A DNA stretch of 64,000 bases, from the NCBI GenBank assembly GCA_948474755.1, contig CAOLHI010002500.1:186001-250000 (forward strand), written 5' to 3'. Positions 45,211 through 58,260 of the stretch are shown piece by piece. The position numbers and the translations under genes are program-made. The notes under the pieces are model-generated. The model was not told where the DNA came from and ran no database searches. It saw nothing but the letters and a program-made list of their open reading frames with translations. Source of the DNA: Ctenosaura bakeri. Lineage: Eukaryota; Chordata; Lepidosauria; Squamata; Iguanidae. Positions within the stretch are counted from its first letter, which is position 1; every line of letters starts with the position of its first letter.

Positions 45211-47827
45211 TTGAATGGTGTACTCTTCACATCTAAGCTTGATGCTTAAGACATTGTGCTTATTGACCTCACTAGGGTATGCCATTTGTAACATCACCAA
45301 GGCCCACTTCCTAGGATATCTCAAGCACTGATTCTTAGTTGTCAGGTTTTGACCCAGAAATCTTAGGACTTTGGATAATACTGACTTGACAATCCCAATC
45401 AGGACTGCTTGCAGGGAACTCCTATGTGTGAAAGGACTGGAATTCCCATTTTGGGATGCCTCATAAAAGCATTTTTAAATCTCACTTTACAGAACAATCA
45501 TTTTGTGGGTCAAGAAGTTGCAAACAGCAGACTGGCATACTTGAGGAAATCTGCTGTTGTAATGAGCTCAGACTCGCTACTTAAACCATTGTGTATTCTT
45601 TACAGCAAGCTTGCAGCTACCAGGGACCCCTAAACTGGTGAGATAAGACAGGCAGGCTGATGCTGACATTTTAAAAATCCCTATTTGATAGGCTCATTGA
45701 GTCTTATATCCTGTTTGCAGCAGGATACCATGAAAGGAAAAGAAACACCAAGTGAGAACACAACAGCCCTTCTTGGTACAGAGCAGATGGAATTCAGATA
45801 TTTCAGATTCACTGTCTTGGTCAGTAAATGTTAAACCCCTTGTTGGATCCTCTATATATGTTGGAACTGCCATATCTTTGCCTGATCTTCTTTTATGACC
45901 ATCTGAATCAGTGCACCTATAACCATATCCCTGGGTAATGAATTCCATAGAGATGGCATCAGTAGCTGTCATCCTTTTCGGACAGTTTGTAGGGCCCTAG
46001 AGCAGTCTGTTGGTGCTAGCTGGATCTGTGAGCTGTCCACCATTTTAACTATTCACAATACCCACACTGTATCATTGATTCTTTTATGTATCTGGAGAGA
46101 AAGGGAAGGCAAGTAGAAAGACCATGCAAGTGCTTCATTCTTGATAATGCAATGCAGTTCAGTGTTTGCTGAACTGCTCAAATATTAGCTTATTTAAAAT
46201 ATTTATCATATATCTTTCTGCTAACAGCAATGTGTACTTTGAAAACATTCCATGTTTACTTACTCATTTGGAGTGGTTCCTGAAACAAGGGACTAACCTT
46301 TGTTTCTGAGTATGAATAATGTTTGAACTCATTAGAAATCAGAGATTAGCATTTATCTGTAGGATGCCCAATAATACATAGGTTACAATGGAAGTGCAGA
46401 AGACCTCTATGACTTTTATCATGGAAGTCTAGATTATGAGTTCCCTTCTCAGCATTTCGTTGATCAATCATGATTAATGAGAATCTGTTCAGCCAAAATA
46501 TGAACAAAAGGAAATTACAAGGATACCAAATAATTGAACTATAACCCATATTCTGTGGCTCATGACTAAATCTAGTATACCTAACAAGAGCAATTCAGTT
46601 TTGCAGAACATTCTGAGAAAACTTCAGAAACATTAAGTGTTTTGTGAACTGGAGAGCGGAAGTCACCAGTTTTCACAGGTACCATATTATGTACAGGACC
46701 CTGTCAGAAAACAACACCATGAAATTAATATTGAGTGAATAACAGCACTTCCCTTTCAGAAAATGGTCTAATCTTCATAAAATAAATTTGATTTTCCTTG
46801 ATGTTCCTCAAGAAGTTTTACCTAAGCACAATTCTTCCAAATTAGGTGTTTATTTATACATAACTTAGTGGCAACTGTACCTGGAAAATTCTTATGTGTT
46901 TGATGACAGTTACTATGTCACTTGTGTAAGAGTAAAATGTTTGTCAATCAAATCCAATAATCTTGCTTAGACATGCACAAATGAAGGAGGAATGTTTAGT
47001 GTAGGCAACAGATAATAGCTCCTGCATTTAGAAGTCTTCCTTACTAAAGTACACTCTTTCAGCAAACAGTGATGTCACCAGGCTAATTCAGAATTGGGAG
47101 TGAGATTATAACAACAATGGGGGAAAAATTTAATTGTTATGTCAACCAGCTCTACCACTTTGGAGTGATGCTGGGCATTGCAACCATTTCCTTGTCTTTT
47201 TGAAACTGTGAAGTTTTAGACTGCTTCAACAAATGGGATAAGAACAACTTCAGCTTGAAATGATAGTCTGGTTAGATAAAACTGTTAGAACTGTTGATGG
47301 AACCCCAGGGATTAAGAGAGGTAGAGAGGTTTGGATGCAAATCACAAAGCAATTTGACAATAACAGAAGAAAGAAAATTGAAAGGGAAAGAGCAACAGAT
47401 AGATTTCTTTGTGTTGCCTCCCTTCCTATTACTGGAAAATTTAGGAAGATTTAGAATCTGCTGTAATGAGTATATCTCAATTAGAATCAGTTCATTGCTC
47501 TGTTCTAAAGCATGCTCTAAGAAAGTCTGATACTACTGTTTCCTTTTGCTTCAAGACAGGTGAGAGAGGCTAATATAGACTGGCCTGACACCAATGTGAC
47601 ACTTGCAGGAGTGTTGGGATGTCTGGTCATTCGCCTCTGTAACCCACTGAAGTGTCCAAAATATTTTTAACTGGGTTCCGAGTCTCCTGAAGAAGATTCA
47701 TTAGAGTGCAGTGGGAAGGGAAGATCACACCCCTATGTTTTTGTCCAGTGTTGGATACAGCTCTTTCACCCCCACCCACCCATCACGATATCTACATCGT
47801 ATTCTTTGCTTTGGCCATCCCTGCATA

Positions 47828-47878
47828 CTCTCTCTCTCTCTCTCTCTCTCTCTATTACACATACACACACACACACAC
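47828..47878. repeat. Neighbouring (CT)n and (CA)n microsatellites
   Basis: A CT run of about 13 units and a CA run of about nine units are separated by a few bases. Confidence 0.94.
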
Positions 47879-47989
47879 TTATTCTCTTCCTCTCTACAAT
47901 CTTGTAGGTTTTTTCTTCAATCACTGAGCGCACTTTAAGATTTCTTAGTCCTGTGCTTCTTAGACTACCAGATTTGGGGGACTAGATTC

Positions 47990-48027
47990 CCTCCCTCCCT
48001 CCCTCTTTCTCTCTCTCTCTTTTCTCT
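47990..48027. repeat. Pyrimidine (CCCT)n-(CT)n tract
   Basis: Short CCCT tract turning into CT repeats, all pyrimidine on the plus strand. Confidence 0.85.
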
Positions 48028-48116
48028 CATGTGCCAGGCATCAGTGCATGCTGTTTTGAGCTTCTCTTGGAGCCAAAGTTATAAATATAGGCCAAGAGCC
48101 TACATCAGAGACTGTA

Positions 48117-48534
48117 GCTATTTCCGTATGATGTTGCTGTCCCGTGATGGGAATGCATTGCTGGCCAATTGCAAGTCATGCTTTTGCACAATGTCATTGT
48201 AACCCCATTGCCAACATGTCTCCACCCATTGTGATCACAGGGTATTTCATTAATGGAAAAAAATCAGTTAATGGCCTGCGATCGTGTCATGCTCCCATCA
48301 CTGGCAACCATGTGGAACAGGCAGAAGTGCAGTGTAGGTGCTTCCTTACCCAATGCAGCATGGGAAAGAGGCTAGCTACATTGTGGAAGGAAGGCACATG
48401 TCGCTCATGCTCCCATCTGAAGGCAGCCAGATTGGTGCAGAGGGGAGCGTTGAGGACATGCTTCCATCCCAGCAAAGGCACTGCCAAGATGATGCAAGAA
48501 CCGCTTCAGAAAAGGGCAAGGTGCAGAAATGACC
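48117..48534 (-). mobile_element. GGCC-terminus MITE, inverted diverged copy
   Basis: The right edge AAGGTGCAGAAATGACC is a mutated family terminus, followed by TAG; the left edge GCTATTTCCG follows TA and could be the other end. Internal GCAGAAGTGCAGTGTAGGTG and CTTCATCCCAGC-like blocks, and GATGCAAGAACCGCTTCAGA, are the reverse of GCAAGAAGCCTCTTCAGAG in the 38,828 copy. Older than 38,828 and 41,095. Confidence 0.68.
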
Positions 48535-48814
48535 TAGGAACTTTATGATGACATAGCTATATCTCTGACGCAATATGCAGCCCCTTTAGTGAATTTCAAT
48601 AATGTGTATTAGGACATCCTGCGTGATGGGAGCCATAGCATAATGATGGTCATTAAGCAATGGGACCCATGCTCAATGGGACCTATGGTGCTATGTTTCT
48701 TCTCCCCTCCAGAGAATATGATTGTTGCACTATGGCACAATTCGACTTTATGTGATTGTATGTCAGTTTACAATGATGTAATTAACTAAGAGGATCCAGT
48801 CATAACAAATAAAT

Positions 48815-48834
48815 GCACACACACACACACACAC
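48815..48834. repeat. (CA)n microsatellite
   Basis: About ten CA units. Confidence 0.93.
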
Positions 48835-49369
48835 AAATGGGCATCCATATCAAAAGTTCTCTGCCCACAAGTAACTGCCTTCTTAAGAAGAAGAGCTCAA
48901 ATATAACCCAGCCTAGCTGTTTTCTCCACTCAACATGCTTATTTGCTATTTGTGGGAAGATTTTTACAGCATTCTGGTGCTTCCTTTCTGGAAAGATATT
49001 CCTATCATTTCTAAAAATCTATGTTACTTTAGCTTAATTTTGTTACAAAATTGATGAGAATGTCAGGAAATGATGCATGAGTGTGTAAGTGTGTTAGGAA
49101 CCACTCAGGTAGACCAAATAATCAATTTAAGACATATTATTCTGTTTTATTGGACCAAGCTGAGTGTTCTTCCTCAGAGGAGGGATCAGCCCACATTACA
49201 TTCAGAGTTACTGCTAATTAAATTATCCAATAAGTCATTTTCTTTTCTTTCAACAAATGAATCCCAAATCCATCAATTTCTAAATAGCAGCAACTTCCTG
49301 GTCTCCTTGATCTGGCCTGCTCTTTGACACTTTGCCTTCCACCTCAGAAGGCATGGCATTCTCACAAAT

Positions 49370-49640
49370 TCAGCTCAGAAATACAATGGCACATATTGTA
49401 AAGCAGCAGTCAATTAAACACCATGGTAACCTGCTGGTTTTAATTATCCATCATAACAGCTGTGAAATGCTTAGGGAGCAGCCAACTATACACTGAAAGT
49501 GCTGTGACACACTCCAGCGGTACCTTGCCAGGTATTTATTATTTTAATGTGTAACTTGCTAGACATTTCAGCCCATTAACCTATTGATTTCCCTGTGGAG
49601 ACACCAGTATAGATTTTGTGGCATATGCACTATAATGTGT
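49370..49640. promoter_or_regulatory. Candidate conserved non-coding block
   Basis: Contains an RFX X-box half-like CACCATGGTAAC (49,419-49,430), GTCAATTAAAC and TTTAATTATCC homeodomain-type sites, and an ACAGCTGTG E-box, all within about 60 bases and without repeat signatures. The arrangement is typical of vertebrate enhancers, but no conservation data were available. Confidence 0.28.
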
Positions 49641-52202
49641 ACTCAGGCAGCCCTCTCCCTGCTTCACCTACTACCTCATTCCAATATTTGCAATTCTTTC
49701 AGTGTCATTTGGGACAGTGAAACATTTTCAATTTGAGGGCCACATGGGCCCCACAGTGCATGGATCTCCCCCATGCTTGTATGTACGCAGTCACACAGAG
49801 AGTCACAGAAAGAGAAAGCCACAATTTCCCAATCTCTCTTACACACATACATGCACACACACATGTCTTACCTCTACTCTCATCCATATACATACTTTTT
49901 CTCAGCCCCACCTCTTCAAATCATCTGTGATGACCAAAGAAAGGAATGTTCTACTTCTGTATTGCAATTTTCCTTGAAGTATAAAACAGCATGGAAGGAG
50001 GATTATCCCTGTCTTGTAGTGCATTAGATGTAAATTCTTTCCCCTTTCTCACTGATGACCAAGGGGAAAGGGATAGGACCTGTATGGTGGGACTGAGGAA
50101 GAAGATCATGAGCCAAATGGTAACCCTGTCTGATGAACTTCTTGCTTTCTGATGTGTTCGTATCTCACATGGATTATAGTCTTCAGTATAGACATTTTCA
50201 CTGCAGAATGAAAGGAGGAGTCAAGCCATTCTTGCAGTCTGAGCCAGATTTCACTGGTTGTTATCAAAGCGTATAATCTTTCTTATCTCTCTTTTCTACT
50301 CTCCACACAATTCATTGGGTACTTCTGGTATGAACCTGATCTTTCAGTGTAAAGTACCCTCAAAGTCTAAAGAGAATTTTATTGACATCGTTAAAATTTA
50401 CTTCTAATTACTGTAACTGGATCCTAAACAAGTTCACTAGCATATTTGCAAATGATGCCAGTACAACACAACAATGCAGAACCATGAGCAAAAACATACA
50501 CATTGTGAGGGTATCTTCTTGGCTATGCTCACTGTGCTAAACACTTAGCTGTGCAAAGTTACACAAACTTCCTCACTCAAAAAAGAGGACATTTCAGTGA
50601 ACTTTTAAATGCTATATATTTCTTGGAAAAAATCTTCTGCCTAATGCACAAGACCTGAACAACTTACATTGTTTTAAATACAGTGGCCGGAATCCCCAAT
50701 CATCATAGCCATGAGTCATGCTGATTGGGCAATAATAGAAGGGATAGGCCCAAAGGAAACTTTTCTAAGCTCTGTATCAATACAGTTTAACCTTTGGACT
50801 TCAAACTTATGCATATTTATTTAGAAATGAGGCTGATGGAATGTATGCCCTGGTATTTATAATTTTAGTTTTAATTAAACAGGTGACATAGAGAATACCC
50901 CCTCAAAACCTGTAACATATGGAAACAATATTTTGAGAAATAGCAATCAAAAGAACATGGCTCAAAAATATATCTTTGAAAATATTATTCCTTGCTCTTG
51001 AGGGAAAGCAACAATATTGTCAACAATCCAATCAAGTTAAAACTTCATAGAAATTTCCCAAGACTTTTCAAATACTGTTTGTGTTAATATGACTACAGAG
51101 ATCACTATTATGAAGGGGTGTGGTAAGGATTACACATTTGTATTTACAAATGGATAGACAAAGGGAAGAAATGGAAAATTCATATAAAACAGCAAAGGAT
51201 ATCATTTCATACTAAATGTTCATGTAGATTTCCCCAAGTGCCAAGGCTGTGGTGGGAAAAAGCTTCCCCTCCCCACTATTTTTTAAAAATTATATTTCCC
51301 CAAATTTGGTATGTCATGATCCAAGTTATATCTGGAAATAAAAAGTACATGCAATAATTCAGAGGGATTTGGGAAATATTGATGTAGGTAAGCATCATTG
51401 GCTTTAGAATATTGTCATCACGTACATGGGAAAATAACTAAATGACCACACATACAAATTCATGAGCAAGGAATAAAATGGAGCATCTAGTGAGTAATAA
51501 TGACTCAGATTTATGTTACACTACTAAGAGAGACATCTGCACTTGAGAAAGGGGGATTTCAGGGATAATTACAGATTATCTACATGCAGTATTCTGGATT
51601 ATATCTATTCTCTGCCTAGACAAGAGCTAGCTGTCTGGACTTGAGCAGAAATGCTTTTCTAGACCTCCCTGCATCTGGGAGCTGACAGGGATTGAATCTG
51701 GGACCATATACATGAAAATCAAGAGTGGACAACTTTGATGAGTCCAAAGGCTGATCTTCTGCCTCTGGGGGCTACACAGATTGCCCAAATTTCTAAATGG
51801 GAAGGAAGGAAACAAATCCTGAAGTAACCACAAACCCATTTGTGGCCTCTTTAAAAGGTGAATCATGATTTAAAATGTGAATCCTCATTGCTGGAGGTTT
51901 TTAGGAGAAGCAATTCATCTTTTTGCAAGAAAAATAAAAGGTAATATAGCTAGGAAGGAGAAATCAGGAGCCACAAAAACAGCCTTGGAACTGAACGTAG
52001 CCTGGAGAGCACATTTTGATGACTCCCTGACATAAACAATGGCATTTCTATTACCTATAAAAGTTGCTGATCTCTAGCCTGTGCTATTCCCCAACCCAGC
52101 TTTTAATAAGAAGAAAATCCTCTGATCTTCTATATTTATACTTTGTAAAACATGGATAGGGTTTACTGCAGCTTCTGCTGATCCACAGAGTACTTGGAAG
52201 AT

Positions 52203-52204
52203 AT

Positions 52205-52247
<43 letters not shown>

Positions 52248-52248
52248 T
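52203..52248. repeat. (TTTA)n microsatellite
   Basis: About eleven uninterrupted TTTA units. Confidence 0.97.
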
Positions 52249-53229
52249 GGAATAGGGTCCATATTCAGGCATGTTGGAGAGGGTAGTGATAAAGGACTTT
52301 CTTGCTCTAACTTTCTGGGGGAGGTTGTGGCTGAATAGAGTGAGCTATCGTATGAGATAGTGGGGAAGAGGGGGTCCCAGACAAAAAGATGAAGGAAATT
52401 TCTTTGAGTGGATATATTTTCCCAGCAGAATGTAGATCCTAGAATCAGTCCATAGTCCTGGTGGGAGTACACTGCCACAGGCTGCACAAACTCCCTCTCC
52501 CGAATGACCAGCCCTCCCCTCACAAAAAAAAGTGACTGGAAAATTCACTTCTTGCATTTTGTTTTTATACTTTTTTGTTTGGGCAGAAAAAAAAAAACAC
52601 TCAAGGAGGCTGCACTTGGTTTTAACCACAACCCCACACTTGGGAGGCTTCCAAAAGTGTCAGTTCTCATGTTTTGGTGGGAAAAATAGGCATCAGAATG
52701 CATCAGGAGGTCTGGGAAGGATCTGAGATGTGTGAAAAATGCATGGTGTACATTCCATTCATGGGCCACATGCTTCTGACCCCCATAACAGTTTTGTGAT
52801 ATTGCCTTATAATGTGAAGTTTTCAGGGCAGCTCACACAATGAAATAGGTTTTTTTTAAAAATGATCAGATAAATAGTAAAGCAAAAACTTCAAAACCCT
52901 TGTAAATTTGAAACATAATAATCAAAATCTAAGACCAAAAATCCTTTTAGGGACGTACAGTCCACATCACTCATCCTCAAAATTATTCTCCTCAGCTCAT
53001 GAAAGGTTAAGATATTTTGTGGTGTTCTCAACAAGAAAGCTGGAATGACAATAGTTTTTGAGCAAATTTAGCACAATTGCATAAAACAACTGTGACTGTT
53101 GGTTGTGGCATAGTTTTTTTTTAAAGGATTGATGGATTGTTTGTATCTTTTTGTCATTCTGTGTTTCCTATACATATCTATACGCTTTCTTTCTCAAACA
53201 AGAAGGACTCTGGTTTTGCCCAGAAACAG

Positions 53230-53690
53230 CCTGCACAATTAGAGAGATCCTGATGGGGAAAAGTGGATGCTTCTTGCCATGTTCTCACCAAGATGAGGAG
53301 AACTTCATAGGGCCTGGAAATTCCTCACAGACACATCTCACCAAATCAAGACAGTCCAAATCAATGAGAATAAGTCACCTACCCTATCTCTAGTTGTGGT
53401 GCCCCATTCGTAGAATAGCCTCCCATGAAAGGTGTGCCTGACCCCTTCATTGCCCACTTTAGGTATACACTGACGTCTAAACTGGACTAAGCGTATATTG
53501 TTGAATGAGGAACCTGGACCCTTTAAGTGCTTGTGCTTCTACTGCTTCTAATGATTTGCTGTCTCTGAAGTTATAACTCTAAAATATAACCAAATCTTTT
53601 GTTTTATTATACTGTTATTTTTTTCTTAAACTTTGGAAACTTCCTTGAGAGAGACCGTGTGTGTGGAGGGGTGTGGAGGGAAGATGAGAT
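53230..53690 (+). mobile_element. L2/CR1-group LINE 3' end, very decayed
   Basis: The phrase GTGGTGCCCCATTCGTAGAA then AGCCTCCCATGAAAGGTG parallels the AP.LWNSLP region of L2-type ORF2, followed by ACCCCTTCATTGCCCACTTT and, 200 bases later, a T-rich stretch and CTTTGGAAACTTCCTTGAGA resembling the group's 3' UTR. Frames are fully broken. Confidence 0.45.
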
Positions 53691-54908
53691 ACACATCATA
53701 AGAATAACGAATTCATTTGGACAAAAAAGCCAGTGGAGTTAAAAACGGCATTCCATCTGTATGAGATTTATGTGGACTTTTAAAAAGTTAATCTCCATAG
53801 GATTTTTCCAACCATCAGACTCTCTGGCAACTAAGAGCGCCACTGCTATTAATATGTTACCATTCCAGTTATGCACAATGCATGATACAATACCTCTCAG
53901 AGCTGCATATTAAGTCACAATTCATCATGAGTATACAATTTCCTTTTGAAAACTGATATAAAGAGGGATGGGCAAAGCAAACTGTAGGTGCTTTTCACTA
54001 GAGAGTTTTCTTTCCCCTTGTTCTCCATATCTGAGGATCAAGAACAAAAATGCTCAGGGCAATTTTCCAATCATTCTCCTAATCTGCCTGCAAATAGCTT
54101 CAATTCCTAAAGCTGCTTCACTTCCTCCAACCATCATGAATTACAAAGGCCTAAGCAATAACAGTTTCATCCCACTTCATCATGCAGTATCTATTTATCA
54201 ATAACTATCAGCTTGCAGCCAGGATGGAAGCAAAAAGTGCCCACTGAATGATACATATGTATAGATATGTGTGTGTGTGCATTTGCATAAAAAACAAACA
54301 ACACTTCTGAGAAGTTAGAGCTATCTATTGTTGGAGAATTCTGAAAGTCTTGCTATAGTAGTCAGCAAGCCTTCTATTATAGCTTTCTATCAGTCACCAA
54401 ATGGAGATTGGAGATGATTGAGATCGAGATTTCTGGAAAAATCTCTCCTGAAAACACCAGATACAATCACAGATCACACCTTTTTAATTCTGAGCATTGC
54501 ATCATCTGTCTGTATCTCAGGAGGGCAGTGACTTTTAGGAGCACAGTGACAGGCAGGACCTACTATATTAAACAAAACATCAACTGTTGATCCTGCAATC
54601 TTATTTATGAGGTTGAATGCCACCATCCAAGATATCATCTGCTGTATGTGGGGAAAACAAACATATGCATGAACACATGTTTCAGAAGTCACACAATCAC
54701 CAAGCTTCCTGGCCAGAAAGCTTGAACAACCAGTGGCAACCATTTTAACTCTGCCTCACCACAGCCTCTCTGATTTGCCAGTGTTTGGGAAAAGGTCTGG
54801 ATTCACAGACTTTTGACCTTAACTCCACATGGTCTCAGTCCAGAGGATAATATGTAATGTCATCGTCCACACTCCCGTAACTGCCTCTTTGGATATTGCT
54901 CACTCTTA
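53691..54908. other. Non-genic AT-rich DNA
   Basis: No supported gene or confident repeat. Confidence 0.5.
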
Positions 54909-55109
54909 GGCCATTTCTGCACTATACTGTTAAAGCACTATTTTTGCACTTTCAACGTCCTGTGAAATTCTGGAGCTTGTAGTTTCCTGAAGCCAAAGAG
55001 CTCTCTGGCTGAGAATTCTAAATGCTCCTCCCTAAACTGCAAACCCCAGGATTCCATAGGACGTTGGAAGTGGAATAACAGCACTATAACAATATAGTGT
55101 GGAAAGGCC
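54909..55109 (+). mobile_element. Palindromic MITE, looped form (copy C)
   Basis: 201 bases from GGCCATTTCTGCACTA to AGTGTGGAAAGGCC, same orientation and same loop as copy B (GAGCTCTCTGGCTGAGAATT). Flanking triplets TTA and CTA differ by one base, consistent with a decayed 3-bp duplication. Confidence 0.86.
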
Positions 55110-56057
55110 CTACAAATGTATTTGGTGATCTCCAATGTTATACACACAGCTATATGTCAGAGTTCCAGGAAACCAACATCCCAATCCTGTCCTTCCCAGA
55201 GCTTGGAAAAGTTATTTTTTGTGTCTACATTTTTCATACCTAGAGTTAATCCCTGAAAATTAGAGGAATAAGCTATCCCCACTCAGTTTTCAAAACTTCC
55301 ACCGTCCTGCTCAGGCCCCACACCACACCCCAGAAAGGAACATCTCCCAGCCTCAGCCTATCAGTTTAGGCTGGAGTTGGGGCTGGAGTGAGGACAGATG
55401 GGGCAAGGCAATTAACCTCTTGAAACTCCTTTCCACCAGTGCAGTTTTGGATGTTACCCAGGAAGCTGAGCAGTACAAGAAGAATTGATCCTACTGAAAT
55501 ACTGAATAATGAGATTGGGTAATCAGATTAACTTTAAAAGATGCAGAGCCACATAAATATTTGTAAAGTACACAATATAGAAATAGTTGGTAAGGAAAAT
55601 TCTTTCATATCCTGGCAATCACCTCCTTGCTGGGGACACTTTTGCCCTTCTGGAATGAGGGAGAGTACAGACAGGAAAGAAGGACAGAGAAGAAGGATGG
55701 GATGCACAAAGATTTAAAGCCCGGCTGCAGCCACATCTCTTCCTTTTCCACTTTCCTCAACCACCACCTGCCTTTCTGGTCAGTACAAGTTTTTGTTTGT
55801 CACTTTGGAGCCTGGTAGGAATTGTACCTTTCATTCAGTTCTTCATGGAAAGCTTGGCTTGCACTGACCTAATGAGGGCATAAAGGAATGATTGGATGCA
55901 GTGGAGCCATTAAATACTGGTTGACATTAGCAGGTTCATACAAGGGAAAAATATTGATTGATGTGATTGGTGAGCACCTTTTTTGATGGGCCACAAGATT
56001 TTCATCCCTTGTACAGAGTAAGCATGCATCAGGTGCACTGTGGGAAGTTAAAAAAAT
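55110..56057. other. Non-genic DNA
   Basis: No supported gene or recognisable element between two palindromic MITE copies. Confidence 0.5.
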
Positions 56058-56258
56058 GACAGTTTCCACAGTACACTGTTATAGAGCTATTATTCCACTT
56101 CTAATATCATATGGAATCCTGGGGTCTGCAGTTTAGGGAGGGGCATTTAGAATTCTTAGCCAGAGAGCTCTTGGTCTCAGTAAACTACAAACCTCAGAGT
56201 TCCACAGGATGCTAAAAGTGGAATAACAGCACTATAACAGTATATGGTGGAAATGGCC
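56058..56258 (-). mobile_element. Palindromic MITE, looped form, inverted (copy D)
   Basis: Again 201 bases, with the loop in reverse orientation (AATTCTTAGCCAGAGAGCTC). The right end GGAAATGGCC is intact and the left is mutated (GACAGTTTCC). AAT is found on both sides (56,055-56,057 and 56,259-56,261), a 3-bp duplication. Confidence 0.85.
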
Positions 56259-56884
56259 AATGACTATGAGTCACCAAAGACTGCTGGATTTTTTGATTAA
56301 AGCAATTTTTCAATGACTTGCCCTTTGGAGTGAAAAGAGTTCAACTACTCGGGCCAGACTGGGGCATCTGTCTCCTTAAATTCTGTGGTCTTGTGGAGGG
56401 GGAGGGCAGTGAGTGGCCCGGGGTATCTCCCGCTTGCCAGGATAGTTGAGCAGAAGCTAGCTAGGCATTAGAACCTGCATCTGGAGCTTTGGTAGCTCAC
56501 CCATGGCATTGCTGAGGAGGAGGTGCTTTTGGATTCCTGCCTCAACAGAAGCCCAGACTGATTGTTGCCTCACTTCAGATCTGATATAAATACTTACTGA
56601 AGTCATCTTTTGTTTATGCAGTACCTCTGTCTGGTATCTCCCTTTAGTGCAAGTCAGCAATAAATTAGCTGCTTATATTTGAATGCAAATGAAACTGTAC
56701 TGGAGGGATCAGCAACATCACTCCTAGGAGAGTAGCAGAATTTACTGCAAAATGTTCACCAACCTTACCTAAAATGGGTCTTTTCTTATTTAATTTTTGT
56801 ACAAAATAGCAGAAATGTATGCATACATACATAGATGCATACATACGTACATATTTTCTCCTTACTAGATAAGATTATATAAAC
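56259..56884. other. Non-genic DNA, possible LTR remnant
   Basis: Between about 56,385 and 56,690 a GC-rich stretch is followed by a GATATAAATAC site (56,582) and an AATAAA site (56,661), an order reminiscent of an LTR, without clear termini. (CATA)n-like repeats lie at 56,818-56,848. Confidence 0.35.
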
Positions 56885-56986
56885 CAGTGTGATATAGTGG
56901 TTTGAATGTTGGACTATGATCCTGGGGAACAGAGTGACCTTGGGGGGTCACACACTCAGTCCCAGAAAGACCCACATAACAAGAAG
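56885..56986 (+). mobile_element. tRNA-headed SINE, internally deleted
   Basis: The head CAGTGTGATATAGTGGTTTG and GTTGGACTATGATCCTGG is joined to GTGACCTTGGGGGGTCACAC and then directly to ACATAACAAGAAG. The B box and most of the body are missing, so this copy should be inactive. Confidence 0.82.
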
Positions 56987-58084
56987 ATAAGATTATAAGA
57001 CTTTTTCTGCAATTTGATAAAAATTTATTTCTTCATGCATTTCAGGTATTTTTCATTTTTTTGCAAAATAAAATAAAATAAAATATTCTGTTTTGTGAAA
57101 AATGCAACACGTTTTCTCAAAAACTTTATATATTATGCAAAATGAATTTTTTTAAAATAAAAATTCTGTGTTACATGCTATTACCCAAATTTTCCCTTTT
57201 TTTCTGTGAAATATACAGAAGTACAGTAAATCCCAAAGCACAGAAAAATCATTGAAAAATGAGCAAAAATACTTGTGATGTGTGAAGACATGCTGAAACA
57301 CACTGTTTCTCATTGAGAATAGGAAGATTTTGAAGAATCTGGTTATATATCATGTGATTTCTTGCTAAGCAAAGACCTTAGTAATTTCCTGGGCTTTTAC
57401 ACATGCTGACTTGATCTGTTAATGATCCGGTTAAGGCTGAATTCAGGTTGCAGAGGACCCCAGCAAAATGTTCTTTGATAAGTTTCTTCTTCATCTTGTG
57501 AGTCGTACTGATCTTACTTTATCTCAGTAATGAATACCACTGCCTATTGTTCTGAGCACTGTGGGACACCTTGCTTCTTGCGCCATAGGGTACTGTTGGT
57601 GGCACAGCAATATTAGAAAGCTTGGCACTACAGTATTAATTTCCACAATGATGCAGAGCAGGGGAGAGCCATGTCATACACTTTCAGATTTCTTCAAAGG
57701 GTTGCATCACCCCTTTATTCCTGCCATTTTGGGTGACTGGATGTGATATTGAGTCACTTCTGGTTATTTTTCAGGATTTTTTATTGTTTAGTCTGGGTTT
57801 TGTGGGAAGGAGGAACATTATTTTTGTGTTTCAGGATTCTCTGAAACTTTTTTTTTTACTGAATTTTTGCAAATCTTAGTGGGAGTTTTGACTGGAAAAA
57901 TGGGTTTTGTCTAAACATATTGGGAAGTTTTGGAAGGGAGGTAGGAAGTTGGGGAGAGGGATTGGAAGTCAGTGGGCTCACATGATTCCTATCCCAATAT
58001 AAAACAAGCATGCACTGTGTGTATTATGAGAAGTGAAAATGAAGGCTCTTAATTACCTGAGATTAATATCTCTTCAGAGACTTT
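56987..58084. other. Non-genic AT-rich DNA
   Basis: AT-rich low complexity at 57,040-57,180. No supported gene or element. Confidence 0.5.
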
Positions 58085-58260
58085 GGCCGTTTCCGCACTA
58101 GCCTGTTATAGCACGATGATTCCACTTTCAACATCCTCTGGAATCCTGGGGTTTGCAGTTTTGGGAGGGGCCGGCCCCTCCCAAAACTGCAAACCCCAGG
58201 ATTCCAGAGGATGTTGAAAGTGGAATCATCGTGCTATAACAGGCTAGTGCGGAAATGGCC
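58085..58260. mobile_element. Palindromic MITE, loopless and almost perfect (copy E)
   Basis: 176 bases consisting of two 88-base arms with no loop (centre GGGGCCGGCCCC at 58,167-58,178). I find only one mismatch between the arms, near the terminus (GGCCG against GGCCA). Such perfection implies recent formation or copy-correction. Flanking triplets TTT and AGT do not match. The sequence could form a cruciform in DNA or a long hairpin RNA. Confidence 0.93.

Larger units (their letters stand above)
45211..48116. other. Non-genic AT-rich DNA
   Basis: No supported gene. (CT)n at 47,828-47,853, (CA)n at 47,861-47,878 and a CCCT/CT tract at 47,990-48,027 cluster at its right end. Confidence 0.5.
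48535..53229. other. Non-genic DNA with one regulatory candidate
   Basis: No supported gene. Contains a CA run (48,815-48,834), the regulatory candidate at 49,370-49,640 and the TTTA microsatellite at 52,203. A fragment near 50,688-50,740 resembles hAT MITE sequence, too short to call. Confidence 0.45.

Noticed and set aside
44956..45324. Histidine-rich 122-codon open frame
   Set aside because: The histidine run is only the translation of the GAT microsatellite.
56385..56690. Possible LTR with GATATAAATAC and AATAAA
   Set aside because: The order is suggestive, but the two signals are only about 70 bases apart and no termini are visible.
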